Assembly (NCBI GenBank): GCA_031308135.1
Contig: JAHLJT010000631.1
Span: 69,501 to 133,500, forward strand
Direction of reading: 5' to 3'
Length of the DNA stretch: 64,000 bases
Origin: Acheta domesticus
Lineage: Eukaryota > Arthropoda > Insecta > Orthoptera > Gryllidae
Positions within the stretch are counted from its first letter, which is position 1; every line of letters starts with the position of its first letter. The position numbers were made by a program, and so were the translations under genes. This document shows, in pieces, positions 22,840-34,040 of the stretch. The notes under the pieces were generated by a model. It saw nothing but the letters and a program-made list of their open reading frames with translations. It did not search any database and had not been told where the DNA came from.

Positions 22840-23132
22840 TGAATGTTACGGTTCTTTCTTTAAAGTCGTGAATATTTTTTTGAAAATTTTAGTACATTAC
22901 GCGCAATGTTGCTTGCAACAAGTGCCATTTTAAAAAATGGCAAAAACAAGATTTTCTCAAAAACGACAGCAATTTTTTTCTTCATACTTTTTATACGGAT
23001 AGTGCTAAATGTGCTCTATGAGATGATATTAACGCCATATTCTTTATTCTTTTGTTTTTTCCAAAGTTACTAAACTATATTTTTTTACTTGTATCTCACG
23101 TCGTTAATATTTACATTAGCGGCGATTTTTTC

Positions 23133-23180
<48 letters not shown>

Positions 23181-25317
23181 TAGATGTGCTTTAAATAATA
23201 TCAAGTGAAGGTTTTCGAAAACCTAAACATTTTCTGTGAAAACTAGCTCCAAATTCCTCATTTTCAGAAACGCTCAAACGCCATTTTTCTGGAAAATGGC
23301 TTCAAGTTTTTTCTTCAAATATTCGGAACGGACAATGCTAATTACACTCTTTAATATGACATCAACTTTATTTTGGGGGTATTTATTTGTTTTTTTCAAA
23401 AATTACAAAAATGTAATTTTTTGAAAGATTTCTCACACCGTTAATATACAACTTTTCTACAATTTCTATTTCTATTTGTGAGTTAAAGCGCTTTAAATGA
23501 CCTCAAATAAAGTTTTTCGAAAACACAAAAGATTCCTGTGAAAAAGAGCTTCAAATTTCGCATTTACAGTAGCGATGACTTTGCCATTTCGGACGAGATT
23601 TCACTGTTCTTTAGTATTCTTAAAATAATAATTCCGTTCTACTATTAAGAAAACGAAAAATTAAGAAAATGTTTAAAAAAGGTTATTTGGCTGGCGATAG
23701 ATGGCAGCTGGCTAGTGTGTGTGTCAAGTCCGAATTGCTAGCTGAGACCAAAGGAAATAGAAAACGTACGGGAAGGTGTGTGCCATTCTGTAGCACCACT
23801 ACTTAATGTTAGTGTAATGCAAATATGTTAAAAATTGTTGGTTTGTAAGCTTTTACTTTCCCGTATACGTACGCATACACGACGTAACTAGTGGTGCTGC
23901 AGAATGGCAGACTTTCCCGTGTTAGGTTTCTTCTTCGTTTAGTCCCGGCTAGCCATTCGGACTTGCCAATACTCTTGACAGCTACCATCTATCGCCGCCC
24001 AAACATGTATTTGACATTTTATTAATTGTTCAGATTCCTAATAGTTGAACAAAAATATTATTTTAAGAATATTTAAAAAACAGTAAACCCTTGCACTAAA
24101 TGGCAATATTCGTTGAAAGATTTGGAGCTGTCTTCAAGAAAATGGCGTTTAGCGCTACTGTAACTGCGAAATTAGTTCTTTTTCACAGAGTTTTCGAAAC
24201 ACTTCGTTTGAAGTCATTTGAAGCATTACACTCACAAATTCAGTAGTATTTACAAGTAGCTGGAAATGTGCATTTTAACGATATGAGAGAACTTTTAAAA
24301 AATTACATTTGTGTAATTTTTGAATAAACAAAAAAATGAACTTAACGTCATATTAAAGAGTGCAATTAGCACTATCCATTCCAAAATTTTGAAAAATTGG
24401 TGCTATTTATGAGAAACTAGGTTTCTGAAAACGCGGAATTTTGAGCTAATTTTCACAAAAAATGGTTGAGTTTTCGGGAAACTCATACTAATTAATACTA
24501 TAATATGAACAAATCGCCCCTAATGTAAATATTAACTACGTGAAAGACAAGTCAAAATCATATATTTTTGTAATTTTTGAAAAAAACAAAAAATAGAGCA
24601 ATAAGCCGTTAATGTCATCTCGTAGAGCACAATTAGTATTATACCTACAAAAAGTTTAAAGAAAAAATTTGGAGCCGTTTTTGAGAAAATCTGCTTTTTA
24701 AATATTCTTTCAAAATTTCAAATATTGCGTGCAATATTTAACTAAAATTTTAAAAAAATATATATGACCTTAATGAAAGAACTCCCATTGGCCAACAAAT
24801 TTTATTTCATAGAAAAATCTCCGTCTTCAATTTTGTAGTGCTAGAAAGGCGCCGAAAAAATGTCAAACTTTTGCAATTTTCGAAAATTCAGAGTTAACCG
24901 TGAAAATGGGACCTATGCTACCTTAATAAGAGTATATTACTCTATTCTGAGAAGAATTTTAAACAAAAAATATAGAGCCGATCTTGAGAAAATTCGAGGG
25001 GCTTCATGTAAAGTACCGCCAAATTTTGAAGAAAGTTTTTCAAAATCACGGCGCCATTGGAAGCAGATTCACCGGGGAATATCCATTTTGGAAGAAATCG
25101 CACGTATGATTTAATTCCTAATGTTGTTCACAGACGGACGGACAGACAGACAGACACATGGACGAACGTTTTGAAAAAAACAAACACTTTTTCGGTATCA
25201 GGGGACCTCAAAACCTGTATTTCCGTTGAAATCTCGAAATCGATTTTCCATAGCAATACGTAACTTTGCCTATTCTACGTATATTACTCCGTATATACGT
25301 ACGTATACGAGAAAGTA
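22840..25317. repeat. PAL repeat family: two units in inverted arrangement (near-palindrome)
   Basis: The left arm (22840-23820) and right arm (23888-25317) are diverged inverted copies around a centre near 23850. Matching blocks include GGCGATAGATGGCAGCTGGC on the left and, reversed, GACAGCTACCATCTATCGCC on the right. Others are the AAAATTAC/GTAATTTTT blocks and the CTCTTTAATATGAC / GTCATATTAAAGAG blocks. The right unit is about 1.43 kb. It starts AACTAGTGGTGCTGCAGAATG and ends CGTATACGAGAAAGTAACTAG, with a CAGACGGACGGACAGACAG stretch near 25132. No coding sequence is seen. Internally, blocks such as TTTGGAGCCGTTTTTGAG recur, suggesting the unit itself grew by duplication. Confidence 0.8.
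23136..23177. repeat. (TA)n microsatellite
   Basis: A TA run of about 40 bp lies within the left arm of the PAL palindrome. The right arm at the corresponding place has no such run, so it arose after the arms formed. Confidence 0.92.
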
Positions 25318-25359
25318 ACTAGTTATTCATGTAAACGCAGCCCGCTACACAATTCGACT

Positions 25360-25560
25360 CTATATCGTTAAATAACTCTTAAACGAAGCGTTCTAGGGTC
25401 TTTATACCAAACTTTGAGGCCAAAGGCCTCAAAGAAACATTTTTCATCCCGTATTTTAAAAGATGAGATCTTTATGAACATTGTATTACATTTTTGCTGG
25501 TCCGGCGCTTCTGAATAATACTCCACCTATACAAAGACGTGCAGATCTAAGTAAATAAAA
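25360..25560 (-). repeat. Helitron-associated internal repeat block
   Basis: Reversed, this block (GTTAAATAACTCTTAAACGAAG, GAGGCCAAAGGCCTC, AAGATGAGATC) matches 34900-35040 and 39640-39740. In the 34.6-kb copy the block is linked to a degraded Helitron 3' end, so it is probably Helitron interior. Confidence 0.6.
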
Positions 25561-25722
25561 TAATGTCGGGTTAATTAAACCATTTATAGCTCGAGAACGC
25601 CTGGACCAATTTTAATTATCTCCGATTTGTTGGATTCATCTCCGCCCAGAAGAGCAGAATAACTATTAAAAGCCCGGAAAACTTCAAGAAAAATAATTAT
25701 ACAGAAAAAATATATAATAGTA

Positions 25723-26297
25723 CTAGCTGACCCGGCAAACGATGTTTTGCCATATAAAATATTCCTAGGATTATTTTAGTTGAAAAAATGACTAACGTAT
25801 TGTCAGTGTTTGAGGATGTGATATTTATGAGTTAAAGAGGCATGGAGCGCTGTGAACGATGATAGGAATATAAAAATAACACAATACCAAACATCTATAT
25901 TTTTAATTTATTGTAATTTATTTTTTGAAATGATATACATTGCTCATTATAATAATTTTACCAAGAAAACATATCAATCCCACAACGCAATAGAGTGTTC
26001 AATATTTTTTGTTATCCCATTTTTAGCTAACACTAATAAACTGGATGGTTTGCCCACTCGAGAGCATGCCACGTATAATTGACCGTGTGAGAACCATGGT
26101 TTGCTAAAAAATAAGCCACAAACAGACATAGTTTGGCCTTGAGACTTATTGATAGTCATCGCAAATGCCAATCTTAACGGAAATTGAAGACGTTTAAATT
26201 GAATTGGAACATCTGTGGTTATAATAGGGATCCGTGGCAGTAATATATTCTCACCTCGAAATTTGCCATTTAAAATGATGGCTTTCACGTTTTTCAT
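25723..26297 (-). mobile_element. Helitron, 3' end with helicase fragment
   Basis: On the minus strand a Helitron helicase C-terminus (26297 to 25974) is followed, about 250 bp on, by a hairpin GGCAAA-6 nt-TTTGCC (25751 to 25734), then CTAG (25726 to 25723) and a flanking T. Hairpin plus CTAG at an A-T insertion point is the classic Helitron 3' terminus. The 5' part of the element is missing or unrecognised. Confidence 0.85.
25974..26297 (-). pseudogene. Helitron Rep/Hel helicase (PIF1-like), C-terminal fragment
   Basis: The 107-residue minus-strand frame contains FPLRLAFAMTINKSQGQTM, the conserved late helicase motifs of PIF1-type enzymes. It also contains LYVACSRVGKPSSLLVLA, the last conserved helicase motif, with the Arg finger in the SRV context. 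In rolling-circle Helitrons this helicase unwinds DNA behind the Rep nick. Full RepHel proteins exceed 1000 residues. Here the Rep domain and the Walker motifs are missing and upstream frames on this strand are closed, so it is a 5'-truncated relic. Confidence 0.88.
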
Positions 26298-26670
26298 TAC
26301 AGCCCTGCAAATTAATCATAAATTATTTAAAAATTACATCGAAATAGAAGAGTGATAATTGTAAAATTACGATAAACGCCCAAACAATAAAAATAATGGC
26401 CGAAAACTGTAGTGAGTGAGAAACGGCTTATTGTGTGAGAGATCTCATCCCTATTCCGTGCTGCTTTTTGGGTCAGAAGCAATGTTGCCAGATGTGAAAC
26501 TTCCGATTGCAAAGTTTTAAGTTCGAAAATGTGGATTTCTTCCAATGAATGCGGATTTCCTAACATAATTTAAAAATAGCGGAAAACATCAATAAATCAT
26601 ACATCGACGTAGAATTCCTTTATAACTGCGATATTGTCTCACTATATTTGTTCTGTTTGTTCTCCCTATA

Positions 26671-28008
26671 CAGGATGTCCCACCACCTACGGACCACCCC
26701 CATAACTTTTAAACGGTTCATGATATCGAAATGCAGTTTTCGTTCAATAATGCAGAATCATGGGGCAAGTAACATACTGTAGAGAAATTGTCAATATTAT
26801 CTTTCTTAGTTTTCGAGAAATTTAATCATCTTTGATTTTTTAAATCGAACTATATATTTTTCTTACCAGCAATGGAAAGATCATGAAAATACGTAAAAAT
26901 GATGTATCATATGCTAGTATTTTGATAGTAATTTGCGTATAAAATTAGACTTTCCGATACGTGATTTTGAATGAAACGGACAATATTTCGTGTAACAGCG
27001 CTTGCAACAGTCGCCGCTGGTGAACGGTTGATGAAAGACCTTCGCGTCAAGACTGTTTCGTGGAGACGAGGAGTGTGAGAGGGGTGGCCGTGGGGGATAG
27101 AGGCGTAACTACAGCAATTCATGGTCTTGACACGAAGTTCATATGAACAAAAACATGAATATTACTGATCAGAAAGAGGTTTCTTCCCCATTTGTTCATC
27201 TGAATTGAACTTTTCTTCTAATGAAATTCCAAAGCAACGTTCATAAAAAAATAAATAAAAATAATGTGTAGCGGAAGGACGATAATAATAAAGGTCCTTT
27301 TCAAACTTACATGAATCGATCTGAGTGTGTTATGGCAGAAACCACCTATCATTTTAAAACAAGGGAAGGGAATGAATGCTTAATGATTTTTATTGTAATA
27401 TCTTGATTAATTCATCAAATAATAGAGAGATAGACATTTTCTCTTTTCATTTACCCTTCATAAACGTCTTATTTAAAAACGAAGCAATAAAAATTTTGAA
27501 ACACTTTCAACAGACTATCAGTGTAAATTTCTTAAACTTTAACACAAATGTACACCTGTAGTCTCGACTGCTAATATTGATTGGAGAGTTTCTCACTTTA
27601 TGATGGCACGTGCTGCCTCAAACTTGAAAATGAACGACAGACGATGGAAGTGTCCTTTTTTCTTTTCCATTGATGAAGAGCAGTAGAGTTATGGTGTCGA
27701 AGTGGACGAATGATCATCTTAATTAAAAATGAAATGTACTGTCAACGAGACGGTAGTTCCATTCTTGTCAAGTTTGAAAATAATATTTCTCTTTTCTTGA
27801 TCTATCCATTGCTGGTGAGAAAAGTATAAAGTTCTTTTTAAAAAAAATCAAAGATGATTAAATTTCTCGGAAACTAAAAATATTACATACAATTTCTCTA
27901 CGGCATGTTACTTGCCCCATGATTCCGCATTATTCAGCGAAAACTGTATTTCGATATTCTGAACCGTTTAGAAGTTATGGGGGTGGTCCATAGTTGGTGG
28001 GACACCTG
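26671..28008. mobile_element. DNA transposon with ~215-bp terminal inverted repeats, TATA duplication
   Basis: The element is 1338 bp and runs from CAGGATGTCCCACC to its inverse GGTGGGACACCTG. Inverted repeats of about 215 bp (26671-26885 and 27795-28008) share ACCACCCCCATAACTT, ATCATGGGGCAAGTAACAT and AAATTTAATCATCTTTGATTTTTT. TATA flanks both ends (26667-26670 and 28009-28012). I see no transposase; the interior frames are short. It is a non-autonomous element of a superfamily I cannot assign. Confidence 0.85.
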
Positions 28009-28020
28009 TATATAATGTTC

Positions 28021-29170
28021 TCTATTCACCTAAGAAATTAAAAATATTGAAACGCACCGCGCCTCTAAATAGAAACGCGATACATTTCAACTTAAACAAC
28101 CAGAGAACATACAAACGGCGCGAGCATAACTAGGCAGCATGGCAACACGGAGGGGAAGGGGGGCGTCACGTGGAGCGTGAGACACGAGGAGAGGACAGCG
28201 AGAAGTCGGTTGAGAAGGGGAGACGAGCGGAAGCCACGCTAGCGGACGGAGGTGGTGCGCGAGCGGTGCGAGTTATTTGGGGAAAAGTACCCCTAAGTGC
28301 TGAATAACTTAATAGACTTGCATAGTATTACATTTTGGACCGTTAAAGAAGTGTGATGCAGACCGAACAGCATTGGGAAGTCAACGGATAGAGTGTATGG
28401 TAAACCGAAGAGTGTGAAACCCGCCTGTAGCGTGAGCACATGCATCGCGAACGTAGGTGTTGGGGAAAGATAGAAAGTGTAGTGCACAAGACAGTGACTG
28501 AACCAGTGATCATTTGCGAGACCGATCAAGCAGTGTCTGACGGGTTTTCAGTGTATAGGAACTTTCCATAATGAAACTGTATGATGACGCGTGAGGAGAA
28601 CAAGAACACGTGGGTATAGGTTACCGATATTTCACCGGTGATTCAGAGAGTAATATAGTGTAAAGTGTTTAGCATAATCAGTTACAACCCAAATCTGGAG
28701 TTCAGACTATCAGGACAAGCATAAGTTAATTAGATGCACTAGTGTAGAAGATACGCGTGGAGCAGCGTGAGGGGCGAACACTTTGCCTACTCATCTCCGG
28801 CTGGGGGCCGAACGGCTCCGGGACCACGCGACGGGAGCCGAAGCCGCCGCCACCATCGGCGCCGGGCCCCAACGAAGCGACGTGACTCAGGTGGTAACAG
28901 GTATGATGCTAGCATTGAAGGTATTAAGTTTTGGTACCAAAACATAGTAATCATTGCATAGGGGATCAGTGTTCGAAAGTGTAATAGTGATATTAGATGA
29001 ATAAACATCAAACTGTCGTTGTATAATAAACTGTATGTATTTATTGTACCCCGAACATCCCAGGGTCCACATTCGCGAAAAAGATCCCGAGCCCTGCCTG
29101 AAACAAACAAATTTATTGTACCGTGCCACTTCACGGGTAAGTCACGATTGACCCCGAGCAGTCGGTACGT
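28021..29170. other. GC-rich block of unknown nature
   Basis: A purine-rich, G-rich segment (28140-28290) is followed by AT-rich sequence and a second GC-rich segment (28760-28910). No known protein is visible. It lies in the first recognised intron of the channel gene. It could be a solo LTR or an intronic promoter, but I found no paired repeat or duplication to prove either. Confidence 0.3.
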
Positions 29171-30266
29171 CACAATATAAAGTATCAGTATTTTTGTTAT
29201 AAATGCACTTTCAATTTATTTTGAATCTCAGTTTAATATGAAGCCGAGTGACGTAATTTCAACATTTTTAATTTCAATATCCCGCGAAGTGCATCATTTC
29301 TCCGGCTTGAATAAACGCAGAAAGAATCTGAATGACGATCCGTATTCTTATTTGGAGTATTCGAAAACGACTAACCAACATGTTGTCACCTATTTGTCCC
29401 CTAAAAGAACGACAATAAAGGACGGAGTTCACGACAACACCTTGGTGCTTGGTCTTCAATTTTCGAATACAGCAATTGGATAAAGCCCTAATGATTGGTA
29501 TATTATTGGTGTTTTATTGCTTTCTACTTTAATCGAATAGAGAGAGACAGTATTGTGAACATTCAAACTTTGTCAACCATAGTTAGCGGGACATTAACGA
29601 TCGTTGTAATAACGGAGGAAATGAAAAAAATGGATTTTAATCCACTATCATGGAAATGCAGATTTTTTTGGCATCCTCATCGCTTAATGTGGATTAGGTG
29701 GTAATAATGCGGTATAAAATTAGGAAATGCGGTACATCTGGCAAGAAGTGACGCCGGTAGACGCCTTGCGGGGATACTGATCAAGTGATAATTACATCAT
29801 TACATCGTGTAAATCAATCAGGGTTTGCTTTACCTATTGTTGCACTAAATGGCAGTAAAAACGAAAATCTATATATTAAAAGACGGCAGGAGAAAATAAT
29901 TATCGATAATAAATAAATCTCTTCTAAAGAACAATCATTTAAAAAATTGTTATAAAATACTTGTCACATTTTTAACTGTTCAACAATGAATCTGTTCCCC
30001 ATTTTTTTACATTCGAGAATTTAATATCAACTTCTGAAGGCTAACTAAAAATTAAATAATTAAGGCTAATTAAACATTTCGCAGCAACAAACATCACAAA
30101 TTATTAAAACAAAGTTCCTAGTCCCAAATTCATATCTACCTCTAATCAAATAGTAATTGCTGTGCTTTTTTCCTGTTAATTATAGTATTAATGATATATT
30201 AGTCTCTAATATGCTTAAGACTCCTCAAACCTAACGCAACAATGTATCGCGAAGACAAAAATTTTT
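29171..30266. other. Intronic AT-rich sequence, nothing recognised
   Basis: Short frames only, none similar to a known family. Confidence 0.45.
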
Positions 30267-30628
30267 CTAGCTGAGTCAGGCGGACGTTGTTCTGCCCCTA
30301 TATCTCTCGTTCTCCTTCCCTCTCTCTATTTCACCGTCTCTCTCCGTGTTATTCACATTTAATAGCAGATTCTGCACATCGCTGAGAAAGTGCGTAATAT
30401 GGAGATACACCGTGTAGCGGGTGAAATACCGCCGTGTGAAATACCTACCGTGTGTAGCGGGTTGCCTAAATGTTTTGTGCGAAAAATAAAAAAATGGAGT
30501 GGACCCTCCGTATCACTAAAAATAGATAACATCCTATTCTCAGACCTACCGAATAATACACACAAAATTTCATCAAAATCTGTCAAGCCGTTTCGGAGAA
30601 GTATGGTAACTAAAACTGTGACACGAGA

Positions 30629-30686
<58 letters not shown>

Positions 30687-30690
30687 CAGA
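30267..30690 (-). mobile_element. Short non-autonomous Helitron
   Basis: On the minus strand this starts TCTGTATTATATATA (5' TC at 30690) followed by AAAATTCTCGTGTCAC, an arrangement seen in many insect Helitrons. It ends with a hairpin of the GGCAGAA...CCGCC type (30294 to 30278) and CTAG (30270 to 30267). A pyrimidine-rich stretch on the plus strand (30298-30345) lies just inside the 3' hairpin. The 5' flank is a plus-strand T as expected; the 3' flank is A on the minus strand where T is typical. There is no coding capacity. Confidence 0.7.
30634..30682. repeat. (TA)n microsatellite
   Basis: A TA run of about 49 bp at the 5' end of the short Helitron, probably expanded from its natural TATATA terminus. 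Confidence 0.93.
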
Positions 30691-30890
30691 TGGATAGATA
30701 TAAATAAATGTTTGTTGGTTCGTACTTAATGCGCTACCGCAGCATCCACTTGCGATAAAAATGTGTCAACTTATTGCTTGCACTTGCGGGAAGAACATAG
30801 ACATAGTATAATTATTGTAACATAGACATAGTATATAATTATTATACTAGATGGCGCTAAATCACATGATGGCGTTTTCAGTTAAATGCA

Positions 30891-31461
30891 ATTCCCGATT
30901 CACTTGAGCTTTATTGCTGGGCGTTGCCGTGTGCCTTGGGGCAAGGTGGAGGAGAATACGAGGAGCAGGCGGCGCAAGTTGATGAGAAAAGAAGGAAAAT
31001 GAGACGGGCAAAGAGAGAGGAAAAATAGAGGGAAATAGAGAAAGAGAGAGAAAATAGTAAAAGAGAAGGAAAATAGAGTGAGGGAGAAATAGAGGGGGAA
31101 ATAGAGGGGAAAATGGAGAGAGGGGGAAATAGAGAGAAAGTCAAAGAGAGAGAGGGAAAAGAGAGTCGGAGAGCAGGAGAAAAGAGAAACAGAGGGGAAG
31201 ACGGGACATAGAGGGGAAGGAGACACAGAAGGTAAGAAGAGATACAGAGGGGGGGAGAGACAGAGGGGGAGGAGAGAGGCGCAGAGAGGGAAAAGAGACC
31301 CAGATGGAAAAAGAGACAGTTGGAAAAGAGATAGAGAGTTGGGAAAATTAGAGAGGAGGAGAAAGACAGGGGGAGGGAAAGAGGAGGAAAAAGAGAGAGG
31401 GGGAGAGGAATATTTTCTCAATTAATTCTTCTGCGACAGCAACGCGCAGGATACCAGCTAG
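30891..31461 (+). mobile_element. Helitron 3' portion with a ~450-bp polypurine tract
   Basis: The segment ends in a hairpin CTGCG-9 nt-CGCAG (31431-31449), then GATACCAG and CTAG (31458-31461) followed by T, a Helitron 3' terminus on the plus strand. Directly upstream, 30990-31410 is almost pure G and A. The frame on the other strand codes for a meaningless Ser/Leu/Phe/Pro string. The 5' end is not defined. Confidence 0.65.
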
Positions 31462-31469
31462 TTTTATCA

Positions 31470-32140
31470 TAAATGTATGAACATTTTTTCTTCAAACTTT
31501 TCGAACGGATAGAGCTAACTGCACTCTTTAATGTGACGTAAATTTCAATTTGGGGTATCATTGTGCTTTTTCAAACATTACACAATATACACACTTTAAT
31601 ATGGGCATTACCAGCAATTTGTAAACACTATTGAATTTGTAAACTTCAAATGACTTCTAATGTAGTGTTTCGAAAACTCAAAACTCTTCTGTGAAAATGA
31701 GCTTCAAATTTCGTATTTTTAATAGCCCTTAAACGCAATTTTCTTAAAAACGGTTACAAATTTTTCAATGAAAATTGCAATTTAGGACGCGATTTTACTG
31801 TTTTTTAACAGTCTAAGATAAATATTTCCATTCTACCATTAGGAAACCGGAAATTAAGAAACTGTCAAAAAAATGTATTTTGGACAGCGATAGATGGCAA
31901 CTGGCTCGAGTGTGTGGCAATTCCGAATAGCTAGCCCTGGGTCTGGGTCTATTCTTAAAGTAATATTTACGTTGTACTATTAGAAAACCGAGAAATTAAG
32001 AAATTGTCAACAAGAATGGAATTTGGGCGGCGATAGATGGAAGCTAACAAGTGTATTTGTCTACTCCGAATAACGAGCCGAGACCAAAGGAAATACAAAA
32101 CTAATACGGAAAAGTCTGTGCCACTCGGTAGAACCACTAT
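31470..32140 (-). repeat. PAL repeat fragment with an internal duplication
   Basis: The start-side part of the unit lies in minus orientation: AAATTTCGTATTT, ACGCGATTTTACTG, GCGATAGATGGCAACTGGC, and the end GTGCCACTCGGTAGAACCACT. The GCGATAGATGG block occurs twice (31890 and 32031), so about 130 bp is tandemly duplicated. Confidence 0.75.
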
Positions 32141-32754
32141 TTGTATACATCAGGAGGGACATAAAACATACAAACCTTTTTTTAACAGCTTTATTTTCTA
32201 TCTGTTCAATCCATTGATTTTACAGAGATTTGAATTACTTAACACTAGAACAGGGTTAGGACATAGGCAGGCGGGGAGTTCATTTAGTTGAAGCTCCCTC
32301 TCACTTTGTTACGATTCCGTTATTTAGTGTTTGAATTTTTTTTTACTTCATTTTGAATTTTAGCATTCTATCATTGAATGTTATGTCTGTAAGTTTAATA
32401 CATTTTTTATTCAATTTGCTTTCTTATTTGAACGTTTACGGCGGGCGTAGTTTCTCCTATGTCTTCTGCTGATCGTCCTAGATTGAAGTTTTTAACGCAT
32501 TCTGCTTTTGGTAGTGCTTCAAAAAATTTTACTGATAGTTTACTAATGTAAGTAGTTATATTTTCTATGGAACACTTTATATCAATAAAGAAGAACTCCG
32601 TAGAAAATCGTCACGGTTTCAAATAATGAGGAAAATTTTGTACTGTTGTAGCAACACTTGTTTATCGAGCGTACATATTTGTTTACTGCACTCAATTTTG
32701 GCTAGTTACGATCATTGGAACGATTCCATTTCATGAGCCTATTATCTCTTGCAG

Positions 32755-32955
32755 AATTGTATGGCTTATCATCTTTGTCTCCGCAACGGTGTGCGCTGCG
32801 ACGCTGATCATAAGCAGTGCAAATCGCTATTACACAAATCCTACGGTGGTGGCCCTAGAGAAGAATCATCTGGAATGGAATGTAACTTTTCCGTCATTTA
32901 CATTTTTCTTTCTAGATCGCGTGAACAACTCTGCCGTAAAAGAATTTGTGCGAAA
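32755..32955 (+). CDS. Pickpocket-like DEG/ENaC channel, first transmembrane exon
   Basis: A 201-nt exon lies between the acceptor TTGCAG (ends 32754) and the donor AA|GTAAGT. With one base carried in it reads IVWLIIFVSATVCAATLII, a hydrophobic segment fitting TM1, then SSANRYYTNPTVVALEK and LEWNVTFPSFTFFFLDRVNN. The order TM1, Y-x-x-x-P-T-V-V, then a FP-S-F-T-F block matches the insect pickpocket pattern in which FPAVTICP follows TM1. The usual Cys after that block is Phe here. It ends in phase 2, which fits the next exon at 33413. These channels are trimeric amiloride-type sodium channels used in mechanosensation, chemosensation or osmosensation. Confidence 0.75.
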
Positions 32956-33412
32956 GTAAGTTTAAATTTTACCAAAATATTTTTTCTTATTACTGATCAT
33001 TTTCTACGTCAACAAAAATATGAAAAAAAAGAAAACTAATTTCAAAATTTTCAAATGATGCTGATCTCACTTTGTTGGTATTTTTAACTATGTCCATCTA
33101 CTATGTAAGTATTTGGTCATTGAACTATAAATAAATGAGAAGGGATTTTGATACTCAAGAAAACGTGCGCATTTTATACTATTTCTCTCGCATGTCTCAC
33201 TGTTTTGTTATTTGATGAAGTAAATCAAATCAAAATTTGTTATAAATGACATTAGGTAAAAGCTAGGGCTCTGGATAACGCATATTGATTATGTAGCCTG
33301 AAATTTCCAGTAGTGAAAAAAAAACTTTTAAATGTAAAATAAATTACTTATAAACCTGTAAATATGTTAATATAAGTTTAAATTTCTTTACTCCTTGTGA
33401 TTATTTTCAAAG

Positions 33413-33572
33413 GAACATGTCAGTAGAAGATCTCGAAAAGGCTGCGCTACACGAGAGATTCGTTGCAGCTGTGGGGAATCTTTCTTACGACAACCTGCAC
33501 TTATTTCAAGAATTTGAGAATGAAAATGGCTTAGACCACATTACTTCGGAGATGGAAGACATCGCAGTACAG
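33413..33572 (+). CDS. Pickpocket-like DEG/ENaC channel, extracellular exon
   Basis: A 160-nt exon follows TTTTCAAAG and ends CAG|GCAAGT. It reads NMSVEDLEKAALHERFVAA, then VGNLSYDNLHLFQEFENENG and LDHITSEMEDIAVQ. Charged sequence of this kind with a N-L-x-Y-x-N-x-x-x-F-Q block follows TM1 in pickpocket proteins. The donor is GC, in the strong AG|GCAAGT context typical of functional GC-AG introns. Using it gives phase 0, which fits the exon at 40377. The frame stays open for another 30 nt, so a longer read-through form cannot be excluded. Confidence 0.7.
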
Positions 33573-33660
33573 GCAAGTTGTGTCGGTCTTGAATATAACT
33601 AAACAAATATGTACATTGAAATATTTACACTTTACACACCAGCTCTAATAGCCTACTATC

Positions 33661-34040
33661 CCCTGATCGCGGGAACGATCCAAATCCGATTGATGATCGG
33701 TTTAATTTGTGGCTCTCGCCACTCCTAAATTTGAAGCGCACAAACCCAAGCCTCCGTGACCGGATGTCACACTCGGACACAAAGTCCTTACAGGCGCATC
33801 AACCAATGATGTGCCTTGATCGCAGAAGCGATCTCAACCGATTGATGATCGGTGTGAGTCGTCGATCTCAACCACTCGTCACCTCCGAGCTCGCACACAG
33901 CGTCACTCCCACGCGACCGCAGTCACACCTGGGACACAAAGTCCCCACAGGCGTGTCAACACTCGCGAGCCGTGCTTGCGCGTGACTTGTCTCGCGAGCC
34001 CTGCTCGCGTGTGACTTGCGTCGCGAACCCTGCTCGCCGC
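33661..34040. repeat. Tandem repeats (~155 bp x2, then ~31 bp x3)
   Basis: CCTGATCGCGGGAACGATC with GATTGATGATCGGT (33661) recurs as CCTTGATCGCAGAAGCGATC (33817). GGACACAAAGTCC with ACAGGCG (33775) recurs at 33930. The following segment repeats TCGCGAGCCNTGCTCGCG-like units at about 33965, 33995 and 34020. This is in an intron, not coding. Confidence 0.65.

Noticed and set aside
30900..31421. 173-codon minus-strand Ser/Leu/Pro frame
   Set aside because: It is the complement of a polypurine tract, and its composition explains it.
33961..34040. CRISPR-like array
   Set aside because: The units are contiguous degenerate repeats without unique spacers in a eukaryotic intron.
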